Assembly (NCBI GenBank): GCA_963824645.1
Contig: CAWGQC010000001.1
Location: forward strand, 62,001-126,000
Reading direction: 5' to 3'
Origin: Bog-756 sp963824645
Lineage (GTDB): Bacteria; Actinomycetota; Acidimicrobiia; Acidimicrobiales; RAAP-2
Length of the DNA: 64,000 nt
Positions 17,323-25,269 of this stretch are shown piece by piece. The position numbers and the translations under genes are program-made. The number at the start of each line of letters is the position of its first letter. Position 1 is the stretch's first letter. The notes beneath the pieces are model-generated. The model was not told the origin of the DNA, did no database searches, and saw nothing but the letters and a program-made list of their open reading frames with translations.

Positions 17323-18267
17323 TCAGTCGCTCATCCGGTCGAGCTCGGCCCGCAGGTCGTCGGGGAGGGCCGCATCCCACGTCAGGGGCTGTCCGGTCCG
17401 CGGATGGTCCAGGGCCAGCCGGCCGGCATGAAGGAAGGGCCGGGCAACGGTCGCACCAGTGAGGGCCCGGCCCCGTCCGTAGGTGGGGTCGCCCACCACC
17501 GGATGTCCGATGGCGGCCAGATGGACACGGATCTGGTGGGTCCGGCCCGTTTCCAGGGTGACCGTCATGTACGTGGCCGGAGCCGGCCGGAGGAACCGTT
17601 GCTCGACCCGGTAGTGGGTTCTGGCCTCCTTCCCCCGTCGCGACACGGCCATCCGGGTCGGTGAGCTGGCCGACCGGCCGATGGGAGCGTCGACCACTCC
17701 GGAATCGCCCTCCACGCTCCCCATGACCAGCGCCTGGTAACGGCGGGTGACCTGCCGGGCGCCCAGACGCTCGACCAACGTCCGGTAGGCATCCGGTGTC
17801 CGGGCCACCACCATCAGCCCGGAGGTACCCCGGTCGAGACGGTGCACGATTCCCGGTCGCTCGGAATCGACGTCCGTCTCGGTGGCCAGGGCGGCCAGGT
17901 CCGGGTAGCGGGCCAGCAGTCCGTGGACCAGCGTCCCCGTGCGGTGACCGGCACCGGGATGGACCACCAATCCGGCCGGTTTGTTCACCACGATCAGATC
18001 GGCGTCCTCGTACACCACGTCGAAGATGACCGTGGGGTCGGCGCCAGGCACGGTCGGCCCCGTCGCCTCGTCCCGCTCCACCGTCAGCTCCTGTCCACTG
18101 CGCAGAACGGTGTGCCGGCTCTTCACCGCAGTGCCGTCGATGCGGACCCGGCCACCGTCGATGAGGGCGTTCACGGCCGACCGGGACAGATCGGCCACCA
18201 GGGCGACCGCCTTGTCCACCCGCACGCCGTCAAGGGCGGCGGGCACGGGCACGGTCACCACGCTCAT
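17323..18267 (-). CDS. rluD: RluA/RluD-family 23S rRNA pseudouridine synthase
   Basis: A 314-residue pseudouridine synthase with an N-terminal S4 RNA-binding domain (DGVRVDKAVALVADLSRSAV) and the RluA catalytic domain. The catalytic aspartate is in IVHRLDRGTSGLMVVA, with VVNKPAGLVVHPG before it and LETGRTHQIRVHLA after it. RluD-type enzymes modify helix 69 of 23S rRNA; this family also includes RluC, so the exact site is inferred from similarity and from the lspA neighbour. The ATG at 18267 overlaps the lspA stop as ATGA; an ATG two codons upstream is possible. It converges with the sigma-factor gene, five bases apart. Confidence 0.88.
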   Translation of the reverse strand: MSVVTVPVPAALDGVRVDKAVALVADLSRSAVNALIDGGRVRIDGTAVKSRHTVLRSGQELTVERDEATGPTVPGADPTVIFDVVYEDADLIVVNKPAGLVVHPGAGHRTGTLVHGLLARYPDLAALATETDVDSERPGIVHRLDRGTSGLMVVARTPDAYRTLVERLGARQVTRRYQALVMGSVEGDSGVVDAPIGRSASSPTRMAVSRRGKEARTHYRVEQRFLRPAPATYMTVTLETGRTHQIRVHLAAIGHPVVGDPTYGRGRALTGATVARPFLHAGRLALDHPRTGQPLTWDAALPDDLRAELDRMSD

Positions 18268-18749
18268 CGCCATGACGTCCGGGCCAGCGACACGACCAGC
18301 AGTCCGCACCCGATCACGATGGAGGCATCGGCCACGTTGAAGGTCGGCCAGAAATGGAGAGCGATGAAGTCGACCACGGCACCGTGGTCCCCGCGGAACA
18401 GCCGGTCGCTCAAATTGCCCAGTGCCCCCCCGATGATCAGGCCCAACACGGCGGCCCTCCCGGTGCTCGGAGCCCGCCAGGCCATCACTCCCAGTACCCC
18501 GATGAGGATCGCAGCCACCGGAGCGAGGACGGCCGCCTTGCCCTGGAACAGACTGAAGGAAGCACCCGTGTTGCGCGACAGGGCCAGGTCCAGGGTTCCG
18601 ATGACATGGATCGAGCCGGCGGTCAGCCGGTTCAGCGCCCACCACTTGGTGAGCTGGTCGACCACGACCACCCCTGCCGCCACCCCCACCGCCACCACCA
18701 GTGTGCGCAGGCCCGAGGAAGGGCGCTCGGGCCCCTCCCTGCCGTCCAC
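18264..18749 (-). CDS. lspA: Lipoprotein signal peptidase
   Basis: A 161-residue inner-membrane aspartic peptidase that removes signal peptides from prolipoproteins. Four hydrophobic segments are visible, the first ending VVVDQLTKWWALNRL. The catalytic aspartates are in GGALGNLSDRLFRG and FNVADASIVIG, and the conserved NTGASFS is present. The frame is open further upstream into the DksA-like gene; the GTG at 18749, 11 bases after that gene's stop, gives the usual length. The upstream GGAGG is too far away to be this start's ribosome-binding site, so the start is uncertain. It overlaps rluD by four bases. Confidence 0.9.
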   Translation of the reverse strand: MDGREGPERPSSGLRTLVVAVGVAAGVVVVDQLTKWWALNRLTAGSIHVIGTLDLALSRNTGASFSLFQGKAAVLAPVAAILIGVLGVMAWRAPSTGRAAVLGLIIGGALGNLSDRLFRGDHGAVVDFIALHFWPTFNVADASIVIGCGLLVVSLARTSWR

Positions 18750-18760
18750 CGGCGGGTCGG

Positions 18761-19501
18761 TCAGCGCCGTGACAGTCCTCCGCTCTTGCAGGCCACACAC
18801 AGCCTGGCAAAGGGCAGGGCTCGGAGACGGGCTTTGGGGATGGCCTGATGGCACCGCTCACATCCCCCGTAGCTCTTCCGTTCGATCTTGCGGAGAGCGT
18901 CATCGATCTCCTCGACGGCCGCCGAAGCCTGGGCCGACAGGGCCAGGTTGCGCTCGCGATCGACCGTCACCGTCCCTCCCTCCCCCGATTCCTCGTCGAA
19001 CTGGACGTCACCCGGCTCGCGCTCGAGGGCCAGCGAATCCGCTTCGGCCCGCAGGTCGACGGCCTGACCGGCGTAGACCAACCGCTCTTCGAGGAGAAGG
19101 GCCCGCTGCTCCTCCAGGAACTTCTGCTCCTTGGCGTATGGGCCCACCGACGGCTTCTTGGGTAACGGCTTGGGGCTTACTTCCTTCTTGGTCACCAGAC
19201 CACTCTTGGTCCCGGTGGCGGCCGCCTTCTTGGCCGGAGCCGGGGAGCTCTTGGAGGCGGTCGCCTTCTTGGCCGCGGGAGCCGCCTTGGTGGCAGCGGC
19301 CGTCGATTTCTTGGCCGGAGCCGATGCCTTCTTGACCGCAGCCGGCTTCTTGGCTCCCGGTCCGGCCGTGGCCGGGCCCTTCTTCGCCGTCGACTTGAGC
19401 GAGGAGGACGCCTTGGACGCCGACCCAGTCGTGGCGGCCTTCTTTGTTGCCGGCGCAGCCTTCTTGGGTGAAGGGGGAGCCGCCTTCTTTGCTGCCGTCA
19501 C
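18761..19501 (-). CDS. DksA/TraR-type zinc-finger protein with histone H1-like N-terminal tail
   Basis: A 246-residue two-part protein. Residues 1–115 are a lysine/alanine/proline-rich tail made of short KKAAP, AKKA and PAKK units, like bacterial histone H1-like proteins. Residues 120–210 form a charged helical region (AKEQKFLEEQRALLLEERL), and the C-terminus is a C4 zinc finger with Cys214, Cys217, Cys235 and Cys238 (CERCHQAIPKARLRALPFAR). DksA/TraR proteins act on RNA polymerase through the secondary channel; the tail suggests nucleic-acid binding (inference). The GTG start has AAGGAG six bases upstream. A promoter with TTGCTG and TAGGGT precedes it. Confidence 0.85.
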   Translation of the reverse strand: MTAAKKAAPPSPKKAAPATKKAATTGSASKASSSLKSTAKKGPATAGPGAKKPAAVKKASAPAKKSTAAATKAAPAAKKATASKSSPAPAKKAAATGTKSGLVTKKEVSPKPLPKKPSVGPYAKEQKFLEEQRALLLEERLVYAGQAVDLRAEADSLALEREPGDVQFDEESGEGGTVTVDRERNLALSAQASAAVEEIDDALRKIERKSYGGCERCHQAIPKARLRALPFARLCVACKSGGLSRR

Positions 19502-19590
19502 ATCGATCTCCTTCGCGGTGCGTCCCCTCGCTGGATGGCCACCATCGGCTGGGCTGCCCGCACCAATCCCCGACACCTGGTGGGCGGGTG

Positions 19591-19619
19591 ACCCTACCGT
19601 GCCCGTCTGGATGCAGCAA
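19591..19619 (-). promoter_or_regulatory. Promoter for the DksA/TraR-like gene
   Basis: On the minus strand TTGCTG (19619–19614) and TAGGGT (19596–19591) are separated by 17 bases, about 90 bases upstream of the GTG at 19501. The rest of the gap to divIVA (to 19735) holds no credible gene. Confidence 0.5.
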
Positions 19620-19735
19620 TCCGGGGGAACTTGAACCAGGGACCATACCGGTGGTCCGCCCTCCACCAATCACGGTGGGGGCCGCCGGCCCTCGGTGACC
19701 AGCCCGCTCGAGCGACCGCGGTCGGCCCCGTCCCC

Positions 19736-20602
19736 CTACAGGGGCAGGGGCGAGTTGGTGTTGGCCGGCCGGGTGGCGACGCCGGCCGGCTTCATCTGGG
19801 TGACCTCCCCGCTGGGCCCGGTGCCGCTGACCTGGGGGACAGCCCCTCCTTCGGGCGAGGCCGAACGATTGCCCGACGGGGCTGCCGCCGGTGCTGCCGC
19901 CGGGGCCGCGTTGGGGGCCGGGGCCCCACTGGGCGCGGCGGCCGAGGTCGGAGCGGGGGTCGGGGTGGGGGCGGGTGGCGCCCCGTCGTCCACCGGTGCC
20001 GTCTCGGTAGCGGCCGAATCGGTCGGCGGCCGGGCCGGCTGCACGTTCTCATCCACCCAGCGCAGGATGTCCCCGAGGGCGGAGCGCAACCGGTTGCGCT
20101 CCCCCTCCAGATGGCGGGACATGGCGTCGACCTCGTGGTTGAGCTTCGACCGCGATGTCTCGAGCCGTGAGATCTCGTCGCGCAACCTTTGTTCGGATTC
20201 CGCCGCAATGTGTGACGCTTGCGACTGGGCGTCGTCGGTCATCATCCGCGCTTTGGCCTCGGCTTCGGCGATGGTCTGGGCTGCGTGCGCCTCGGCATCG
20301 GCCTTGGTCTCGTCGACGAACTTCTGAGCCAGCAGCAGGGTTCGCTGCAGCGTGTCGTCGGGCACCGCCGGTTCCGGTGGAGCGGGCTCGGGTTGCTGAT
20401 CGAGGGCCAGCTCCAGTTGCGAGATTCGCTCGGCCGCCTGGCGCAACCGCTCGCCACTCTGGCGGAGCTGCTCCTGAAGCCCCTCGGCCTCGACAGCCGC
20501 CTTTTCGAGGTACTCGTCGACGTCGTCCCGGTGGTACCCCTTGAGGGTTTCACGGAACTCCACCGTTCGCAGTGAATCGAGCGCAGATTGGGAGGCATCC
20601 AT
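19736..20602 (-). CDS. divIVA: DivIVA/Wag31 polar growth protein
   Basis: A 288-residue DivIVA-domain coiled-coil protein that marks curved or polar membrane and directs peptidoglycan synthesis in actinobacteria. The N-terminal membrane-binding domain shows LRTVEFRETLKGYHRDDVDEYL. Coiled coil extends over roughly residues 30–70 and 85–190, including QKFVDETKADAEAHAAQTIAEAEAKAR broken across heptads. The last 90 residues are an alanine/proline-rich tail. The ATG at 20602 is chosen over the ATG nine bases upstream, because the upstream one lies in the TAGCAT -10 element, which is at leaderless distance from 20602. Confidence 0.92.
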   Translation of the reverse strand: MDASQSALDSLRTVEFRETLKGYHRDDVDEYLEKAAVEAEGLQEQLRQSGERLRQAAERISQLELALDQQPEPAPPEPAVPDDTLQRTLLLAQKFVDETKADAEAHAAQTIAEAEAKARMMTDDAQSQASHIAAESEQRLRDEISRLETSRSKLNHEVDAMSRHLEGERNRLRSALGDILRWVDENVQPARPPTDSAATETAPVDDGAPPAPTPTPAPTSAAAPSGAPAPNAAPAAAPAAAPSGNRSASPEGGAVPQVSGTGPSGEVTQMKPAGVATRPANTNSPLPL

Positions 20603-20609
20603 GCCGCCC

Positions 20610-20615
20610 ATGCTA
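20610..20615 (-). promoter_or_regulatory. -10 element for divIVA (leaderless type)
   Basis: Reading the minus strand, TAGCAT is followed by seven bases and then the ATG at 20602. It is the same hexamer as upstream of the Rrf2 gene. The spacing predicts a transcript starting at the start codon. Confidence 0.55.
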
Positions 20616-20706
20616 GCGGCGCGGCTGACCCTGTCCAGGGATCGGACCGATCAGGTCCGGGGGCCTTCGAGGTGTCATCCGGTGGCGGCCGCAGACCTAC
20701 CCGGGA

Positions 20707-20973
20707 TCAACCCTGGATAACGCTGACCAGCACCAGAATGACCACGAAGGCGATCATGACCGAGAGATCGAGCCCGACCCCGCCTACCCGCACCGGGGGG
20801 ATCAGGCGGCGGATGGGCCGCAGCACCGGCTCGCATATCGACGACAAGACCTTCTCGACCTTGCGCACCGGCGAGTCGTAGGACAGCCGCCCCATGGCGA
20901 TGACCCAACTCAGGATGGAGTAGGCGAACAGGACCAGGAGGAACAGCTCGAGGATGTCGACGATCAGGAACAC
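20707..20973 (-). CDS. YggT-family membrane protein
   Basis: An 88-residue membrane protein with two hydrophobic segments, at residues 2–25 (FLIVDILELFLLVLFAYSIL) and about 70–87 (LDLSVMIAFVVILVLVSVI). Between them is the conserved cytoplasmic loop EPVLRPIRRLIPPVRVGGVG. YggT sits between sepF and divIVA in most actinobacteria and Gram-positive bacteria; its molecular role is not established, though osmotic or division functions have been suggested. The start is a GTG. It is the third gene downstream of ftsZ's immediate neighbours and probably belongs to the sepF transcript. Confidence 0.88.
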   Translation of the reverse strand: MFLIVDILELFLLVLFAYSILSWVIAMGRLSYDSPVRKVEKVLSSICEPVLRPIRRLIPPVRVGGVGLDLSVMIAFVVILVLVSVIQG

Positions 20974-21025
20974 CGGTACCTACCCACCGGCCGAGACCCG
21001 GCCGCCACCGCGATCGGGCCTCCGA

Positions 21026-21595
21026 TCAGGGGTTCACCAGTCCCCGGTCGGCCAGACGCTGGCGCTCCTCATCGGAGACCTTCACGTTCGAGGGGGTGAG
21101 GAGGAACACCTCGTCGGCCACCCGTTCCATGCCGCCCGACAGGGCGTAGGTGACGCCGCTGCAGAAATCGATCATCCGCCGCTGGAGGTCGCGCTCGGCG
21201 CTCTGCATGTTCACGATCACCGGTTGATTGTTCATCAGCCGGTTGGCGATCTCCTGGGCGTCGGCGAACCGGGCGGGGGCCACGATGTGGACGCGTGCGC
21301 TGGACGTCTCCTGCGAAATGGGTCGGACCGAGGACGTGGACACCGTGCTCCGGGCCCCGACGGCCGTCGGGGCGGAGGCGGAGGAGCCGGGGGCTTCGGC
21401 CGCCGACAGGGTGCGGATCCGAGGACTCGGCATCGACGTGGTCGGCTCTTCGATGTCGTCGACCATGCCCGTCGACCGCTGGCCGACCCGACCCGAAGCC
21501 ACCGGCGAGCGCGTCTCGTAGTCGTCGTAGTCGTCGTAGTCGTCGTCGACCAGGCCCAGATAGGCCATGGTCTTCTTCATGAATGAAGCAGCCAT
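21026..21595 (-). CDS. sepF: Cell division protein SepF
   Basis: A 189-residue SepF, the membrane anchor for FtsZ in organisms without FtsA. The N-terminal amphipathic membrane-binding stretch (AASFMKKTMAYLGL) is followed by an acidic DDYDDYDDYE run encoded by a triplicated 9-bp repeat. A linker leads to the C-terminal FtsZ-binding domain (residues about 105–189) with RFADAQEIANRLMNNQPVIV, RRMIDFCSGVTYALSGGMER and VFLLTPSNVKVS. The ATG at 21595 has AGGAGG four bases upstream. No ftsA is present in the window, which fits the actinobacterial use of SepF. Confidence 0.93.
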   Translation of the reverse strand: MAASFMKKTMAYLGLVDDDYDDYDDYETRSPVASGRVGQRSTGMVDDIEEPTTSMPSPRIRTLSAAEAPGSSASAPTAVGARSTVSTSSVRPISQETSSARVHIVAPARFADAQEIANRLMNNQPVIVNMQSAERDLQRRMIDFCSGVTYALSGGMERVADEVFLLTPSNVKVSDEERQRLADRGLVNP

Positions 21596-21737
21596 GTGTC
21601 CTCCTGGGCACAGCGTAGTGCGTGGGTCGAGGGATCGGTGGATCGCCGGACACCCGTCGGGAAGGAGCGTCGGGCCCTGATCGGACGGCGTCCCGAGGGG
21701 CACCGACCGGTCCCGTCGGCCGTCGGGCCGGCCACCC

Positions 21738-22413
21738 TCAGCCTCCGACCGGCGGACGCGCTCCGAACAGGGCCCGGCCCAGCCGGACCATGGTCGATCC
21801 CTCGGCCAGCGCCACTTCCAGATCGTCGCTCATGCCCATCGACCGCACGGGCAGGTCCAACCGATCGGCCAGTCGTGACACGAGGGTGAAGCCGGCCCGC
21901 GACCCCTCGGGGGGCCCGGGGGGACCGACCGCCATCAGGCCGCGCACCTCGAGATCCTCGTCACGCAGGGCGCGCCGACCAGGTCGGGCACGTCCCCCGG
22001 GGCCACGCCACCCCGTCCGGGCAGTCCGGCCACGTCCACCTGCACCAGGACGGTGGCCCCCGGTCGGCGGCGGGCGATGGCCCGGCCCTCCTCCACCCGG
22101 CGCCACGGCCTGCCACCAGGTGACCAGCGGAGCCAGGCGGGCCACCTTGTTGCGCTGCACGGAGCCGAGGAAGTGCCACACCGGCGCCGGCCCGCTCGGT
22201 CGACCGCCGTCGCCTTGGCCTCCAGCTCCTGGGCATAGTTCTCACCGATGTCGGTGAAACCGGCGGCCCACGCCGCCTCCACCGCCTCGGGCCCGAATCC
22301 CTTGGTGACGGCCACCACCCGGACCGAGGAGGGATCCGGCGCGCCGCCCCGGCCATCCGGCGCTCGACTTCTTCCACCCGGTCGGCGAAGCCGGGCCGGA
22401 TCGAACCGTCCAC
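21738..22413 (-). CDS. YggS/PLPBP-type PLP homeostasis protein, frameshifted
   Basis: A pyridoxal-phosphate-binding protein of the YggS/PROSC family that buffers free PLP, in its usual place between pgeF and sepF. The protein can be read only across three frames: PGFADRVEEVERRMAG (from the GTG at 22413), then VRVVAVTKGFGPEAVEAAW (PLP lysine) to AGFTDIGENYAQELEAK, then VWHFLGSVQRNKVARLAPLV, then GATVLVQVDVAGL, then SMGMSDDLEVALAEGSTMVRLGRALFG. Shifts fall near 22345, 22195, 22115 and 21972. The surviving motifs are all normal, so I think the shifts are sequence errors rather than decay. Confidence 0.8.
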
Positions 22414-22428
22414 TGCGCGGCATCGTGC

Positions 22429-23150
22429 TCACCGCCGGTCGGCCGACCACACGACCAGGGCCTGGCGGGCCACGTCACGCCGGGCCCGGTAGGAGAAGTG
22501 ACCGTCGTCGCAGGCCGTACAGGCCGGCCGGCCGCCGGTTGCGGTCGGCGCCCCCGGCCGCCAGCGCAGCAGCCACGGTGGCCGGGAGGTCGAGGGCGGG
22601 TCGGCCGGCCGTCGTCCGGCCCCGCACCGCCGGACCGTAGGCGGCCACCACGACGTCCAGGTCCTCCTCCGAGAACTCGTAGCACTCGGCATGGATGCAG
22701 GGTCCCAGGGCGCCGACCACGTGGCCGGCCCCCATGGCCCGCATGGCTGGCCACGGTGGCCTCGACCACGCCGGCCATCAGCCCCCGCCAGCCGGCATGG
22801 ACGGCGGCGAAGACGCCCTCGGGGCTGCCGAGGGCCAGCGAGGCACAGTCGGCGGTGAGGATGGACAGGCCCTCGGCCGTCGTATCCGAGACCAGGCCGT
22901 CGACCGACTCCGGCGTACACGGCCTCGACAGCGGGGGCCGACGGGTGCCGGCCCCCGCCGGCACCCCCGCCCACCGCTGACCACCTCGGCCCCGTGGACC
23001 TGGGCCGCCCAGGGACCCGGCCGAGCCGGGACCGCGGCCGGCAGCCGTCGCGGGGCGGTGACCCGACCGACCCATCGGGCCAGGGCCCGTCCCCGCATCG
23101 TCGGCCGGGCGTAGGTCACCGTCGGTGGCGTCGCTCCACGCGGCCTGCAC
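22429..23150 (-). CDS. pgeF: PgeF/YfiH-type purine nucleoside phosphorylase (laccase-domain), frameshifted
   Basis: A multicopper polyphenol-oxidase-fold (DUF152) protein, now viewed as a purine nucleosidase/phosphorylase or peptidoglycan-editing factor, in its usual place downstream of ftsZ. Family motifs are present but scattered over three frames: AAWSDATDGDLR, then PWAAQVHGAEVVS, then AVEAVYAG, then VSDTTAEGLSILTADCASLA and FAAVHAGWRGLMAGVV, then VVGALGPCIHAECYEFSEED, then GHFSYRARRDVARQALVVW. Five shifts fall near 23095, 22983, 22908, 22742 and 22515. The active-site His and Cys are preserved. The GTG at 23150 is the likely start. Its final TGA is 15 bases before yggS. Confidence 0.8.
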
Positions 23151-23187
23151 GGGTCCGACGACGGCAGATCGGCCCGACGGGGCACCG

Positions 23188-24312
23188 TCAGCGCAGGAAC
23201 GAGGGCACGTCGAAGTCGTCGTCGCCCAGATCGAGCTCTTCGTCGGTGGGCGTGGCGAAGATGTCCTCGTGGGCGTTCTCGGCGCCGAGCACCCGGCTGC
23301 GGGTCTCCTCGCGGCCGGCGGACTCGACGTGGTGAGCCGCCGCCGCGGCGTCTGGGCCTCCCACCGCTCGAAGCCGGCGGCGATGACCGTGACCCGCACC
23401 TCTTCGCCCATGGCCTCGTCGATGACGCTGCCGAAGATGATGTTGGCGTCGGGATGGGCCACGCCGTGGATGATCTCGGCCGCCTCGTTGACCTCGAACA
23501 GACCCGAGGTCGGGACCACCGGCGATGTTGAGCAGGATGCCGCGGGCCCCTTCGATCGAGGCCTCGAGCAGCGGACTGGTGATGGCGGCCCGGGCGGCGT
23601 TGACCGCCCGTCCCTCGCCGGTGGCCGAGCCGATGCCCATGATGGCCGTTCCGGCGTTGCTCATGATCATCTTGACGTCGGCGAAGTCGGTGTTGATCAG
23701 ACCGGGCATGGTGATCAGGCTGGTGATCCCCTGTACGCCCTGCATGAGCACCTCGTCGGCCATCTTGAAGGCGTTGACCATCGACGTCTTCTCGTTGGAC
23801 ACGGTCAGCAGCCGGTCGTTCGGGATGATGATGAGGGTGTCGACCTTCTCCTTCAGGTTCTGGATGCCCTGCTCGGCCTGGACCGAGCGACGGCGGCCCT
23901 CGAAGGTGAACGGCCGGGTGACCACGCCGATGGTCAGGGCCCCGAGGCTCTTGGCGATCTCGGCCACCACCGGGGCGGCACCGGTCCCGGTGCCCCCGCC
24001 CTTGCCGGCGGTGATGAAGACCATGTCGGCGCCCTTCAGCGCCTCTTCGATCTCCGCCCGGTGCTCCTCGGCGGCCAGGCGGCCCACCTCGGGATCGCTG
24101 CCCGCCCCCAGACCCCGGGTCAGCTGGCGGCCGATGTCGAGCTTGAGGTCGGCGTCGCTCATCAGCAGAGCCTGCGCATCCGTGTTGGTGGCGATGAACT
24201 CGACACCACGCAGTCCGGCTTCGATCATGCGGTTGACGGCATTGACGCCGCCCCCGCCCACGCCCACCACTTTGATCACGGCGAAGTAGTTGTTCTGTGC
24301 CGGAACGGTCAT
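23188..24312 (-). CDS. ftsZ: Cell division GTPase FtsZ (two compensating frameshifts)
   Basis: The tubulin homologue that forms the cytokinetic ring. The GTP-binding GGGTGTG is at residues 105–111, the T7 loop NTDFADVK begins at 207, and the conserved C-terminal SepF/FtsW-binding peptide is DDDFDVPSFLR. After NIAGGPDLG the frame changes: GLFEVNEAAEIIHGVAHPDA to VIAAGFERWE continues in another frame, then the original frame returns at about 23340 for REETRSRVLGAENAHED. The first shift is one surplus base in the CCC run at 23503–23505. Because ftsZ is essential and both parts are well conserved, these look like base-calling errors. The ATG has AAGGA five bases upstream. Confidence 0.95.
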   Translation of the reverse strand: MTVPAQNNYFAVIKVVGVGGGGVNAVNRMIEAGLRGVEFIATNTDAQALLMSDADLKLDIGRQLTRGLGAGSDPEVGRLAAEEHRAEIEEALKGADMVFITAGKGGGTGTGAAPVVAEIAKSLGALTIGVVTRPFTFEGRRRSVQAEQGIQNLKEKVDTLIIIPNDRLLTVSNEKTSMVNAFKMADEVLMQGVQGITSLITMPGLINTDFADVKMIMSNAGTAIMGIGSATGEGRAVNAARAAITSPLLEASIEGARGILLNIAGGPDLGSVRGQRGGRDHPRRGPSRRQHHLRQRHRRGHGRRGAGHGHRRRLRAVGGPDAAAAAHHVESAGREETRSRVLGAENAHEDIFATPTDEELDLGDDDFDVPSFLR

Positions 24313-24378
24313 GTAGTTCCTTACCCTCGACCAAAGGTTGAAACCGTTCCAACCGGCGAGTTCGTGCCAACGATACGG

Positions 24379-25269
24379 TCAGCGGAGTACCTGGTCAAGC
24401 ACAGTGGACACCGGCGAGGACACCGGCTGGCACGTGGCGCTCCGCGCGACTGCCCGCTCAGCCGGGTCGACGGTCGGCGATGCGGGCACGGTCACATCGA
24501 TGGTGGGGCGCCGTGCAGGGAGGCGTGGGCGATGATGGCGGCCACGTCCTCGTACTTGGCGGGGAGGTCGGTATCGGTCCCCAGCAGCACGGTCAGGTCC
24601 CGAGTTGAGGGCCAGATCGATCGTCCCGTCCGACGCCAGAGTGACCGTGGCGACCTGGGAGGCGAAGGCCGCCGGCAAGGTCCGGCAGACGGTGAGGCCG
24701 AAGGAGCCGGCCGGCGCCACCGTCCCCCCCACCGGCGGCGGGGCCGGAGCCGCCCGGGCCGTGGGACCACCAGCATGACCAGTCCGGCCGGCCGGGCGGC
24801 ACCACCTCGAGGGTGCGACCCTGCCCGTCCAGCACCGACCACGATCTCCCCGGTCCGGCCATGGTGACGGAGGGCACCCGTTCGGTCACGGCGATGCCCA
24901 CACCGTCGGGCCAGTGCCGCTGCACCCGGGCGGTGGCGATGAAGGGCAGCGCCTCGATCCGTGACGCCACCGCTCCGGGGTCGACGCTGATCAGGGCGGG
25001 GTGGTGCCCGAGGTCGGCGGCGGCCACGATGGCCGCGTCGCTGGTGTGGGCATGGGTTCCGGTCACGGTCACCACCCGGACGGTGAACCACGGCAGGTGC
25101 AGGAACGCGCCACCCCACCGCCACCAGGAGCAACACCAGGATCACCCCGGCGAACCAGCGCAGCCGACGGCGACCCTGTCGACGACGTACGTCGACCCGT
25201 CGCTGACGGATACGGGGGTCGATCGACGGTCGGGTCTTGGGGGCGGTCGGGGTCGTCGGAGGTGCTCAT
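24379..25269 (-). CDS. ftsQ: Divisome protein FtsQ, frameshifted
   Basis: A single-pass membrane protein with a POTRA domain that links FtsL/FtsB to the divisome. The sequence is readable in pieces. They are an N-terminus MSTSDDPDRP, a basic stretch and a membrane segment (LRWFAGVILVLLLVAVGW), then the POTRA domain FTVRVVTVTGTHAHTSDAAI to VQRHWPDGVGIAVTERVPS. After that come SWSVLDGQGRTLEVV, then VATVTLASDGTIDLALNSG, then LLGTDTDLPAKYEDVAAIIA and a short tail. Six shifts fall near 25245 (a CCCCC run), 25115, 24790, 24755, 24600 and 24515. Its ATG overlaps the murB stop (ATGA). The order murC–murB–ftsQ–ftsZ supports the identity. Confidence 0.83.

Noticed and set aside
23340..23520. Programmed frameshifting in ftsZ
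   Set aside because: Two opposite shifts, no slippery heptamer followed by a structure, and 17 more shifts in neighbouring genes make sequence error far more likely.
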